Assembly (NCBI RefSeq): GCF_001307295.1
Contig: NZ_CP012700.1
Span: 2,049,001 to 2,113,000, forward strand
From: Sphingopyxis macrogoltabida
GTDB lineage: Bacteria > Pseudomonadota > Alphaproteobacteria > Sphingomonadales > Sphingomonadaceae
DNA: 64,000 nt
Reading direction: 5' to 3'
Shown piece by piece: positions 16,824 to 25,397 of this stretch. Within the stretch, counting starts at the first letter, position 1; the number at the start of each line of letters is the position of its first letter. Below the pieces are notes generated by a model. It made no database searches and was not told where the DNA came from. It worked only from the letters and a program-made list of their open reading frames with translations. Both the position numbers and the translations under genes were made by a program.

Positions 16824-18200
16824 TCAGGCGTGCATCCGATATTGCTTGAGCAGGTCGTAAAGCGTCGGCCGGCTGATCCCGAGCAGCTTGGCGGCGGCCG
16901 AAATATTGCCCTCGCTCTGCGTCACGGCGCGGCGGATCGCGACGCGGTCGGCCGCCTCGCGCGCGCTGCGCAGATTCAGCCACGCCTCGTCGTCGCCGTC
17001 CGCCCCGCCCGACATGTCGAGGTCATCCCGCGTCACCAGCTTGCCGTCGGCCATGATCACCGCGCGCTTGATCCGGTTTTCCAGTTCGCGGACATTCCCC
17101 GGCCAGCGCGCCTCGTCGATCGCCTGCAATGCATCGGGCGCGAAGCCGCGCACCGCCGGGTTCATCTCCGGCGCGTAATGATGGAGGAAATGCCGCGCGA
17201 GCAGCACCGCGTCGCCGGGCCGCTCGGCGAGCGCAGGGATTTTCACGACCATTTCGGCGAGCCGGTAATAAAGATCGTCGCGAAAGCTTTGCGCGGCGAT
17301 CATCGCATCGAGGTCGCGGTGCGTCGCGCAGATGATGCGGGTATCGACGGCTATCGCCTTTCGCCCGCCGATGCGCTCGATCGTCCGTTCCTGCAGGAAG
17401 CGCAGCAGCTTGACCTGAAGCGGCAGCGGGATGTCGCCGACCTCGTCGAGGAACAGCGTGCCGCCATGCGCCAGTTCGATCTTGCCCTCGGTCGTCTTGA
17501 CCGCGCCGGTGAAGGCGCCCTTCTCGTGCCCGAACAGCTCGCTTTCGAGCAGATTCTCGGGGATCGCGGCGCAGTTGATCGCGACGAAGGCACCGTCGCG
17601 GCGGCCGCTAGCCTCGTGCAGCCCGCGCGCCAGCAATTCCTTGCCGGTCCCGCTGGCGCCGAGCAGCATGACCGAGACGTCGAGATTCGCGACGCGTTCG
17701 ATCGTCCGCGCGACCTTCAGCATCTCGGGCGCGCCGGTGATCATCCCGCCGAGGATGCGATTGTCGCTCGCGCCCTGCTCGGCGAGCCGGGCATTCTCGA
17801 CCTCGAGCTCGCGGACATGGAAGGCGCGGCGGACGATCAATCCCAGTTCGTCGATATCGATCGGTTTCTGGTAGAAGTCCCACGCGCCGCTCGCGATGGC
17901 ATTGAGCGCGCTGGCGCGTTCGCCATGCCCCGATACGACGATCACCTTGGTGTCGGGTTTTGCCTCCAGGATCGCCTTCAGCACCCGAAACCCCTCGCGC
18001 GTCCCGTCGGGATCGGGCGGCAGGCCAAGATCGAGCGTCACCACCGCCGGCTCCTCGGCGCGCAGCAGGTCGATCGCGCTGTCATGATCGCCCGCGATCA
18101 GCACCCGATAGCCGTCATAGGCCCATTTGAGCTGCGTCTGTAGCCCCGGATCGTCCTCGACGATCAGCAGCGCGGGAAGGTCGGAGCCGGTCTCGCTCAT
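16824..18200 (-). CDS. prsR: PEP-CTERM system sigma-54 response regulator PrsR
   Basis: 458-residue NtrC-type activator. The receiver domain (about 10-130) has the phospho-acceptor D57 in [12 protein letters not shown]; the AAA+ domain has Walker A GASGTGKE and the sigma-54 contact loop GAFTGA; a Fis-type HTH ([22 protein letters not shown]) ends the protein. The ATG at 18200 overlaps the prsK stop (ATGA), which identifies the partner kinase; the longer frame to 19415 is antiparallel noise over prsK. Together they are the PrsK-PrsR pair that controls PEP-CTERM proteins and EPS genes. Confidence 0.92.
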   Translation of the reverse strand: MSETGSDLPALLIVEDDPGLQTQLKWAYDGYRVLIAGDHDSAIDLLRAEEPAVVTLDLGLPPDPDGTREGFRVLKAILEAKPDTKVIVVSGHGERASALNAIASGAWDFYQKPIDIDELGLIVRRAFHVRELEVENARLAEQGASDNRILGGMITGAPEMLKVARTIERVANLDVSVMLLGASGTGKELLARGLHEASGRRDGAFVAINCAAIPENLLESELFGHEKGAFTGAVKTTEGKIELAHGGTLFLDEVGDIPLPLQVKLLRFLQERTIERIGGRKAIAVDTRIICATHRDLDAMIAAQSFRDDLYYRLAEMVVKIPALAERPGDAVLLARHFLHHYAPEMNPAVRGFAPDALQAIDEARWPGNVRELENRIKRAVIMADGKLVTRDDLDMSGGADGDDEAWLNLRSAREAADRVAIRRAVTQSEGNISAAAKLLGISRPTLYDLLKQYRMHA

Positions 18201-20332
18201 TTCGTCGTCACTTTCACTATCGGTTCGGGCACCATCGGTTCGGGCGACCCCACGTCGCCCCCTGCACTGCCCTCCGGCAGCCACAGCGAGAATTTGCTGC
18301 CGCGTCCCGGCTCGCTCGCCACGTCGATCGTTCCGCCCATCGCCTGCGCCAGTTGCAACGCCTCGAAAGCGCCGAGGCCGAAACCGGCGTCCTTGGTCGA
18401 GACGAAGGGCTTGAACAATTGCTCGCGGACAAAGGCGCGGCTCATCCCGCTGCCCTCGTCGATCACGTCGATGCGCACCCGCCCCTGCTCGTTCGCCGCG
18501 ACGAGCTGCACCACGCTGCCCGGCGGCGACGCATCGATCGCGTTGGCGGCGAGATGCTGGACGATCTGGCGAAGCGATGCCGCGTCGCCCCATGTCGCGA
18601 GCCCGGCCTGGCAGCCGACGAACAGCACCCGGCGCGGCCGCAATTCGGCCGCCACCGCCTGAAGCACCGGTTCGACGAGCACCCGCTCCGCCTCCGCCGC
18701 GCGGCCGCGGGCGCGCGGCGACAGGCGGACGAGCAGGTCCGACAGGCGGCCGGCCGAAATCTTCAGCGTTTCGACCATGTCGGCGCGGAATTCGGGCTTG
18801 TCGGCGTGGCGCTCGGCATTGCGCGCGAGCAGGCCGAGCTGGCTCGCGAGATTCTTGATATCGTGCATGATGAAGGCAAAGCGGCGGTTGAATTCGTCGA
18901 AGCGCCGCGCTTCGGACAGCGCCTGCTGGCTCTGCGCCTCGGCGAGGTAGCTTGCCGCCTGCTGCCCCGCGATACGCAGCACGTCGAGATCCTCCCAGTC
19001 GAGCGCGCGCGAGATCGCAGGACGGTGGAGGACGACGACCGCGATCATCCGCTGGAAATGCAGCACCGGCACGATCACCCACGCCCGCGGATCGGCGACC
19101 AGCCAGTCGGGAATCGCCAGATCGGCGGCGACCCCCATAGCGCCGCGGCGCAGCGCGTCGAGTTCGACGATATGCCGCGTTTCCTGCAGCATGAAAGCCG
19201 ACCGCAGCGACAGCGTGGTCTCGTCCGCCTCTTCCGTCGGCCAGTGCCAATGGTCGGTGACGCGAAACCCGCCGAGCGCGTCGGGACGCATCAGCAGCGC
19301 CGCCGGGCTGCCGGTCAGTTCGGCAAGCGCCTTGGCGACGCGGCGGTGGAGATTGTCGTCGTCGGGTCCCGCCTGCTCGCCCCCGTCGCCGAGCGTCGCG
19401 GTGAAGCGCATCCATTCGGTGCGATAGTCATAGCGATGCTCGAAAAAATGCTTCGAGATGGTCACCGACAGCCAGGCGCGCGCGCGGCCCGACAGAAACA
19501 GCAGCCCGCCCGCACCGAGCGCGACGATCAGCGAGATGCCCTGCGCCAGATCGCCATAATCGCCCCCGACCAGCCGCGCGACCGCGCCGGTCAGCCCGAT
19601 CAGGATCAGATAGGCGGCGGCGCCGAGCAGGATAATCGTCCGCATCGCCGCGGTGCGCGACAATTGCATCCGCTCGCGCCCGATATCCATCGCCGCGACG
19701 ACATAGGCCGGCAGGGTCAGCAAGGCCATCGCCGGGAGCAGCGCGATCAGCGCCGACGCCGGCTTGCCGGTCAGCGCGCCGAGCAACTGGAAATTGAGCT
19801 CATAGCCCCACAGCATCGCAAAACCGCCGGCGACCGCCATCACCGGCATGCGCAGCGTCGTGCTCGCATGGCGAACGCCGCCATCGATGATCAGGAGGCC
19901 GCCCGATGCGACGATCATCGCCGCAATCCCCAGCGCCGGGTCGAGCCATTGCCCCGCCGCGGTGCTGTCGCGCAGATGCGCCGCCGCGCCCATGATCAGA
20001 CTGATCAGGCTGATCGTGACGAGCAAGCGGACGATCAGGCGCAGCGGCCGCGACATCGGCGCCGCGGGCGACCAGAAGGTTGCGGCGAGCCAGCCGAGCA
20101 TTACCGCGTTGCGCAGCGACTGCACGACGAGCGCCTCGGACGACCCGGAATCGAAGAGATAAAGCGCGGCGCACCACAGTCCGGTCGCGGCGGCGGCGGC
20201 AATTAGCCAGCGCGGTGCGGGCACCAGCACCGCCATACGCGCCCGCGGCCGCGCCAGCAGCCACAGGGTGACCCCGACGAAGCCGAGCAGCGCCAGTCCC
20301 GACAGGATGTGCGAGGCGCCCCCCAGCACCAT
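18197..20332 (-). CDS. prsK: XrtA/PEP-CTERM system histidine kinase PrsK
   Basis: 711-residue membrane sensor kinase. Roughly the first 290 residues hold about eight hydrophobic helices, then a GAF-like region, then the kinase core with the unusual phospho-acceptor motif IMHDIKN (His about 490) and ATP-lid motifs DEGSGM, GFGLGAFE and GSKFSLWLP. The N-terminal multi-helix sensor and the MHDIKN box are typical of PrsK. The frame also opens at 20356, but GGAGGG before the ATG at 20332, two bases after the sugar transferase stop, favours the shorter form. Confidence 0.9.
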   Translation of the reverse strand: MVLGGASHILSGLALLGFVGVTLWLLARPRARMAVLVPAPRWLIAAAAATGLWCAALYLFDSGSSEALVVQSLRNAVMLGWLAATFWSPAAPMSRPLRLIVRLLVTISLISLIMGAAAHLRDSTAAGQWLDPALGIAAMIVASGGLLIIDGGVRHASTTLRMPVMAVAGGFAMLWGYELNFQLLGALTGKPASALIALLPAMALLTLPAYVVAAMDIGRERMQLSRTAAMRTIILLGAAAYLILIGLTGAVARLVGGDYGDLAQGISLIVALGAGGLLFLSGRARAWLSVTISKHFFEHRYDYRTEWMRFTATLGDGGEQAGPDDDNLHRRVAKALAELTGSPAALLMRPDALGGFRVTDHWHWPTEEADETTLSLRSAFMLQETRHIVELDALRRGAMGVAADLAIPDWLVADPRAWVIVPVLHFQRMIAVVVLHRPAISRALDWEDLDVLRIAGQQAASYLAEAQSQQALSEARRFDEFNRRFAFIMHDIKNLASQLGLLARNAERHADKPEFRADMVETLKISAGRLSDLLVRLSPRARGRAAEAERVLVEPVLQAVAAELRPRRVLFVGCQAGLATWGDAASLRQIVQHLAANAIDASPPGSVVQLVAANEQGRVRIDVIDEGSGMSRAFVREQLFKPFVSTKDAGFGLGAFEALQLAQAMGGTIDVASEPGRGSKFSLWLPEGSAGGDVGSPEPMVPEPIVKVTTK

Positions 20333-20334
20333 CG

Positions 20335-21723
20335 TCAGCGTGCACCCTCCGGCCACAGCACGACACGAACCGTCTGCAGCAGGATCAACAGGTCGAGGAA
20401 GGGCGAGTAATTCTTGGCGTAATAGAGATCATATTCGAGCTTCACGCGCGCATCCTCGACCGACGCGCCATAGGGGTAATTGATCTGCGCCCAGCCGGTC
20501 AGGCCGGGTTTCACCATGTGCCGCTCGGCATAATAGGGAAGTTGCTGTTCGAGTTCCTCGACGAAACTCGGGCGTTCGGGGCGCGGGCCGACAAAGCTCA
20601 TATCGCCCTTCAGCACGCACCAGAGCTGCGGCAGTTCGTCGATCCGCAGCTTGCGGATGATGTTGCCGACGCGGGTGATGCGCGGGTCGTTCTCGCTCGC
20701 CCACACCGCCTTGCCGGCGGCTTCGGCGTCGGTCCGCATCGACCGGATTTTCAATATGTCATAGGGCTCGCCGAACATGCCGACGCGCGACTGGCGATAG
20801 AAAACCGGTCCCTTGCTGTCGAGTTTCACCGCAATTGCGGCGATCAGCATCAGCGGCAGGCCGATGACCAGCACGAGCAGGCTGGCGACGATGTCGAACA
20901 GGCGCTTGCCCGCCTTCGAAATCCGCTGTCCTGCCGAAAAACCGTCCGAAAAGATCAGCCCGCTAGGATTGGTCGTCGCAAGGTCGACGCGTCCCGTTTC
21001 ACGCTCGATGAAACTGGCGATATCGTTGACATGGACCCCCGTCGTCTTGACGCGCAAGAGGTCGGCCAACGGCAAGGCGTTGCGCCGTTCCTCGAGCGCC
21101 AGCACGACCTCGCCGGCGCCGAGCGCGACGACATGATCGGACAGGTTCGCGATCTTCTCGCGCGGCACCGCGCGCGTCATCGTCTTTTCGACATCGGCCA
21201 TCGCGACGAAGCCGGCGATCGTCAGCCCGCTTCCCGGCTGGTCGGCCAGTGCCTGCAACCGCGCCGCGCGCGGCCCGGCGCCGAGCACGAGGACGCGGCG
21301 GCGAAACGCTTCGGGCGCCGCGGTCTGGGTCAGCGCGAGCCGGATCAGGAGCAGGGCGGCGATCGCGATCACCATCGCGTAGAGGCTGTTGGCGCGCCAC
21401 AACGTCGCGGTCGGCAACAGGAACCCCACCACCGCGAGGAAAATGACGCCCAGCGATACGGCGACGAGCAGCCGCGCGGTCGCGAAACGCATCGAACGCA
21501 GCGCCTCGGTCCCGTACATGCCGGTCGCCATCATCGCGAGCGAATTGGCGATCGCAAAGGTGGCAACGGGAAGCAGCCGGTCGCCGAACGTCCCCGCGTC
21601 GAAATTGGCCTGGTGCGCATAAATGTGCCACGCCCCCTCCGCCGAAAGGAGCAGCGCGAGGAAATCGACCAGCGCCAGCCAGACGACCGCATGGGGAACA
21701 TAATGTTTGAACAAACGAAACAT
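20335..21723 (-). CDS. XrtA/PEP-CTERM system polyprenyl glycosylphosphotransferase (TIGR03013-like)
   Basis: 462-residue membrane enzyme that starts exopolysaccharide synthesis by moving a sugar-phosphate to undecaprenyl phosphate. Four to five N-terminal helices, a central Rossmann-like CoA-binding region (RVLVLGAGPRAARLQ) and a C-terminal bacterial sugar transferase domain (KRLFDIVASLLVLVIGLPLM, GPVFYRQSRVGMFG, DELPQLWCVLKGDMSFVGPRP, VKPGLTGWAQINY) are all visible. It is the first gene of the prsK-prsR-prsT operon, which fits the TIGR03013 subgroup. Confidence 0.92.
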   Translation of the reverse strand: MFRLFKHYVPHAVVWLALVDFLALLLSAEGAWHIYAHQANFDAGTFGDRLLPVATFAIANSLAMMATGMYGTEALRSMRFATARLLVAVSLGVIFLAVVGFLLPTATLWRANSLYAMVIAIAALLLIRLALTQTAAPEAFRRRVLVLGAGPRAARLQALADQPGSGLTIAGFVAMADVEKTMTRAVPREKIANLSDHVVALGAGEVVLALEERRNALPLADLLRVKTTGVHVNDIASFIERETGRVDLATTNPSGLIFSDGFSAGQRISKAGKRLFDIVASLLVLVIGLPLMLIAAIAVKLDSKGPVFYRQSRVGMFGEPYDILKIRSMRTDAEAAGKAVWASENDPRITRVGNIIRKLRIDELPQLWCVLKGDMSFVGPRPERPSFVEELEQQLPYYAERHMVKPGLTGWAQINYPYGASVEDARVKLEYDLYYAKNYSPFLDLLILLQTVRVVLWPEGAR

Positions 21724-21838
21724 GCAGCACTGCGCCCTTTCGGGCCGCGACCCTAAGCGACAGGCGTGAAGTGTCGGTTAATTTTACACATGTTTATGCC
21801 GGGTCGGGATGGGCTGCAAATCGAAAGTACGGATGGGT

Positions 21839-21989
21839 GGTTTCGGCCGGTTGTTGCCGTTTGGGCCAACCTTACCCGTTCGCATCGAGCGAAGTCGAGA
21901 TGCCCCTCGGGCCAGGCGCAACCTCGATGGGTGTCTCGACTTCGCTCGACACGAACGGAAATAGAGGACGGTCAGGAATCCACCCCTAA
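21839..21989 (+). repeat. Long form of family B repeat, left member of an inverted pair
   Basis: Contains the family B palindrome (21875-21959) plus related flanks. The same roughly 150 bases recur in opposite orientation at 22996-23147 with about 85-90 percent identity by eye. The two copies bracket the nitrilase-family gene. The gap 21724-22058 (335 bases) holds this repeat and nothing else that could be recognised apart from the unassigned upstream region of the sugar transferase operon. Confidence 0.75.
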
Positions 21990-22058
21990 TCAGACCCTGC
22001 CTCGCCCTCCCCGGCATGCCGATGGACAGCCACCCGATGGCCAGCCTAAAAGCCCGCC

Positions 22059-22961
22059 ATGACCGCACCCGCCTCGCCCGCCGCCGCCCCCGACAAGATT
22101 CGCGTCGCCGCCGTTCAATACCGGCTGCACGGCATATCATCGCCCGACGAACTCGAACGGCAGGTCGAATATTTCACTGCGTCGGCATCGGATTACGGGT
22201 GCGATTTCATCACCTTCCCCGAGCTGTTTCCGATGCAGTTGCTCTCGACCGCGCGCCTGTCCGCCGCCGCGGCGATGGACGCGATCGACGCGCTGACCCC
22301 GCGCTTCAACGCCTTCATGGCGGGGCTGGCGAAGCAATATCGCATCAACATCATCGGCGGCTCGCATCCGGTGCGGATCGCCGGCGGCGCGATGCGCAAT
22401 CGGGGCCATATCTTCCTGCGCGACGGCGCCACGCACCACCGCGACAAAATCCATCCCACCCCCTCCGAGCGTGAGGCATGGGGGATCGAGGGCGGCACGG
22501 CGCGCGACGCCGACGTCATCGAAACCGATTGCGGCCCGGTCGGCCTGATGATCTGTTACGACAGCGAATTTCCCGAACTCGCGCGCCGCCTCGTCGACCA
22601 GGGCGCGACGGTCCTGTTCGTCCCCTATTGCACCGACGACCGCCGCGGCCATTTGCGCGTCCGCTATTGCTGCGCGGCGCGCGCGGTCGAAAATCAATGC
22701 TATGTCGTGACCGCAGGGGTGACCGGCAACCTGCCGAACGTCTTCAACATGGACATCCACCACGCCGAAAGCGCGATCCTGACGCCGTCGGACTTCCCTT
22801 TCGCCCGCGACGGCATCGCGGCCGAAGTCACCCCGAACAGCGAAGGCATGGCGGTCGCCGACCTCTCGCTCGCCGATCTGCGCAAGGCCCGCGAAGGCGG
22901 CGCGGTCCGCAATCTCGCCGACCGGCGGCTCGATCTCTACAAGGTCGAATGGCTCGATTGA
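22059..22961 (+). CDS. Carbon-nitrogen hydrolase (nitrilase superfamily)
   Basis: 300-residue cytoplasmic hydrolase with the complete Glu-Lys-Cys triad: E55 in FPELFP, K130 in HHRDKIHPT and C166 in MICYDSEFPE. The CYDSEFPE and RAVENQCYV patterns place it in the group of amidases sometimes fused to an N-terminal acetyltransferase; no such domain is present. The substrate is unknown. It stands alone between inverted copies of one repeat, so it may be a separately acquired or movable unit, though its base composition looks like its neighbours. Confidence 0.9.
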   Translation: MTAPASPAAAPDKIRVAAVQYRLHGISSPDELERQVEYFTASASDYGCDFITFPELFPMQLLSTARLSAAAAMDAIDALTPRFNAFMAGLAKQYRINIIGGSHPVRIAGGAMRNRGHIFLRDGATHHRDKIHPTPSEREAWGIEGGTARDADVIETDCGPVGLMICYDSEFPELARRLVDQGATVLFVPYCTDDRRGHLRVRYCCAARAVENQCYVVTAGVTGNLPNVFNMDIHHAESAILTPSDFPFARDGIAAEVTPNSEGMAVADLSLADLRKAREGGAVRNLADRRLDLYKVEWLD

Positions 22962-22995
22962 ACCGTCGCGATACCCGGTAACGATTGTCCGCATT

Positions 22996-23147
22996 GGGGT
23001 GGTATCCAGACTGTCCCGTTTCCGTTCGTGTCGAGCGAAGTCGAGACACCCATCGAGGTTGTGCCCAGCCCGAGGGGCATCTCGACTTCGCTCGATGCGA
23101 ACGGATAAGGGTTGGCCTAACGGCCGCAACCCGCCGAAACCCGCGAC
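22996..23147 (-). repeat. Long form of family B repeat, right member of an inverted pair
   Basis: Reverse-oriented near-copy of 21839-21989, with the palindromic core at 23020-23105. With its partner it forms an inverted repeat around the nitrilase-family gene, with arms about 1 kb apart. Confidence 0.75.
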
Positions 23148-23239
23148 CACTCCCGCCCGCACAATTCGCTCCGGCTCCCTCTTGCACAGCTTTCCGTTTA
23201 CGTTAAGGTCAGTTGCAATTGGCAACCGGAGAGTGATTC

Positions 23240-24211
23240 ATGGCCCTTCCCCCGATTTTCGACCGTCTGCGCCTGCCCGTTATCGGTTCGCCGTTGTTTA
23301 TCGTGTCGGGCCCCGATCTGGTGATTGCGCAGTGCAAGGCGGGAATCGTCGGCAGCTTTCCGGCGCTTAACGCGCGCCCGCAGACCTTGCTCGACGAGTG
23401 GCTGCACCGGATCACCGAGGAGCTGGCGGCGTGGGATCGCGCCAATCCCGACCGTCTGTCGGCGCCTTTCGCGGTCAACCAGATCGTCCACAAGTCGAAC
23501 GACCGCCTCGAACAGGACATCGCGACCTGCGAGAAGTGGAAGGTGCCGATCACCATCACCTCATTGGGCGCGCGCGAGGAACTCAATCAGGCCGTCCACA
23601 ACTGGGGCGGCATCACGCTGCATGACGTCATCGACGACCGCTTCGCGCGCAAGGCGGTCGAAAAGGGCGCCGACGGGCTGATTCCGGTCGCCGCGGGCGC
23701 CGGCGGGCATGCCGGCCGCCAGTCGCCGTTCGCCCTCGTTCAGGAAATCCGCGAATGGTTCGACGGCCCCGTCGCACTGTCGGGGGCGATCGGCCATGGC
23801 CGCTCGATCCTCGCCGCGCAGGCGTGCGGCGCCGACCTCGCCTATATCGGCAGCGCCTTCATCGCTACCGCCGAGGCGAATGCCGAGGACGGCTACAAGA
23901 ACGGCATCGTCGAGGGGCGCGCCGCCGACATCGTCTATTCGAACCTCTTCACCGGGGTGCACGGCAATTATCTCCGCCAGTCGATCGTCGCCGCAGGGAT
24001 GGACCCCGAAAATCTTCCCGAGGGCGATTTGAAGACGATGAACTTCGGTTCGGGCGGCAACACCAAGGTCAAGGCGTGGAAGGATATCTGGGGTTCGGGT
24101 CAGGGCATCGGCCCGGTCAGCGCCGTCCGCCCGGTGGCAGAATTCGTCGCCGAACTCGAAGCGCAATATGTCGCCGCGCGCCGCGAGCTGGAGGCGAAGG
24201 TTCGTCTCTGA
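23240..24211 (+). CDS. NAD(P)H-dependent flavin oxidoreductase / nitronate monooxygenase family
   Basis: 323-residue FMN-dependent TIM-barrel enzyme. The block AAGAGGHAGRQSPFAL at 151-166 and VALSGAIGHGRSILAAQACGADLAYIGSAF are typical of the 2-nitropropane dioxygenase/nitronate monooxygenase family. It may detoxify nitronates or act as a quinone/enoyl reductase. The ATG at 23240 follows GGAG. It is probably monocistronic or leads the guanylyltransferase 46 bases downstream. Confidence 0.88.
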   Translation: MALPPIFDRLRLPVIGSPLFIVSGPDLVIAQCKAGIVGSFPALNARPQTLLDEWLHRITEELAAWDRANPDRLSAPFAVNQIVHKSNDRLEQDIATCEKWKVPITITSLGAREELNQAVHNWGGITLHDVIDDRFARKAVEKGADGLIPVAAGAGGHAGRQSPFALVQEIREWFDGPVALSGAIGHGRSILAAQACGADLAYIGSAFIATAEANAEDGYKNGIVEGRAADIVYSNLFTGVHGNYLRQSIVAAGMDPENLPEGDLKTMNFGSGGNTKVKAWKDIWGSGQGIGPVSAVRPVAEFVAELEAQYVAARRELEAKVRL

Positions 24212-24257
24212 TCCGATAGGGGGTGACCATCGCCGCGCGCCGCGATAGGCTCGCCGC

Positions 24258-25292
24258 ATGACCCTGATGATCCAACCCGTCATCCTCTGCGGCGGCGCCG
24301 GAACGCGGCTGTGGCCCGAATCGCGCGGCACCCGGGCGAAGCAATTCCTGCTGCTCCACGGCCAGCGCAGCCTGTTCCGCCAGACCGTCGAGCGCACCCC
24401 CGCCGGCCCCGATTTCCTGCCGCCCATCGTGCTGTGCGGCGACGGGCATGTCGCGATGGTCCGCGAACAGATGGACGGCCGCGAGGAGATGCTGCTCGTC
24501 GAACCGATGCCGCGCAACACCGCCGCCGCCATCGCGCTCGCCGTCGCGCAGGCCGATGCCGATACGCTGTTGCTCGTGATGCCGAGCGACCATGTGATTG
24601 CCGACGTCGCGGCGTTTCACGCCGCCATCGGCAAGGGCGTGCGGCTCGCACAACAGGACTGGCTCGTCACCTTCGGTATTACGCCCGACCGCCCCGAAAC
24701 CGGCTTCGGCTATATCGCCGCCGGCAGCCCGCTTGGCGAAGATGGCTTTGCGGTCGACCGGTTCGTCGAAAAGCCGCCGCTCGCCGATGCCGAGGCGATG
24801 CTGGCGGCGGGCGGATATAGCTGGAACGCCGGCATTTTCCTGTTCCGCGCCGGCCGGATGCGCGACGCGATGCTGACGCATTGCCGCGCGATCTTCGAAG
24901 CGGCCGACAAGGCGCTCGCGGCGGGGATGCGCGATGGCGATGCCGTCTATGCCGACGCCATCGAATTCGCCAGAGCGCCGTCCGACTCGATCGATTATGC
25001 CGTGATGGAAAAGGACGATCGCGTCGCAGTGGTCCCCGCCGCGATGGGCTGGTCCGATCTCGGCAACTGGCACACGATCCACGCGCTCGCCGAAAAGGAC
25101 GGCGCCGACAATGCCGTCACCGGCGACGCCTTTCTGCACGAAAGCCGCGGCAATCTGGTCCGCGCCGGCAACAAGCGCGTGTCGATCCTCGGCATGAACG
25201 ATATCGCGGTGATCGTCGACGGCGACGATATCTTGATCATCCCGCTCGAACGGTCGCAGGAGGTCCGCGCCGCCGCGAAGGCGCGCGAATAG
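24258..25292 (+). CDS. manC: Mannose-1-phosphate guanylyltransferase
   Basis: 344-residue nucleotidyltransferase making GDP-mannose for polysaccharides. The signature CGGAGTRLWPESR is at 11-23, EPMPRNTAAAIALA near 82-95, MPSDHVI near 113 and RFVEKP near 165. The C-terminal phosphomannose isomerase cupin of bifunctional AlgA/XanB proteins is absent, so this is the monofunctional form. An in-frame ATG at 24267 is an alternative start. It may supply the EPS pathway begun by the PEP-CTERM sugar transferase 3 kb away. Confidence 0.93.
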   Translation: MTLMIQPVILCGGAGTRLWPESRGTRAKQFLLLHGQRSLFRQTVERTPAGPDFLPPIVLCGDGHVAMVREQMDGREEMLLVEPMPRNTAAAIALAVAQADADTLLLVMPSDHVIADVAAFHAAIGKGVRLAQQDWLVTFGITPDRPETGFGYIAAGSPLGEDGFAVDRFVEKPPLADAEAMLAAGGYSWNAGIFLFRAGRMRDAMLTHCRAIFEAADKALAAGMRDGDAVYADAIEFARAPSDSIDYAVMEKDDRVAVVPAAMGWSDLGNWHTIHALAEKDGADNAVTGDAFLHESRGNLVRAGNKRVSILGMNDIAVIVDGDDILIIPLERSQEVRAAAKARE

Positions 25293-25397
25293 AGCGCCGC
25301 GACATCAAGCGCTTGCACCAGCGGCGTCTTGCTATAACAGTACACCTATGAGGCGCGGGCCGAGGGCCCCGCCAAGCTCGTTTCCGGGAGATCCAAC

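Noticed and set aside
16824..19415. Extended 863-residue form of PrsR
   Set aside because: The extra N-terminus overlaps prsK in another frame and has no domain; the receiver starts right after the ATG at 18200.
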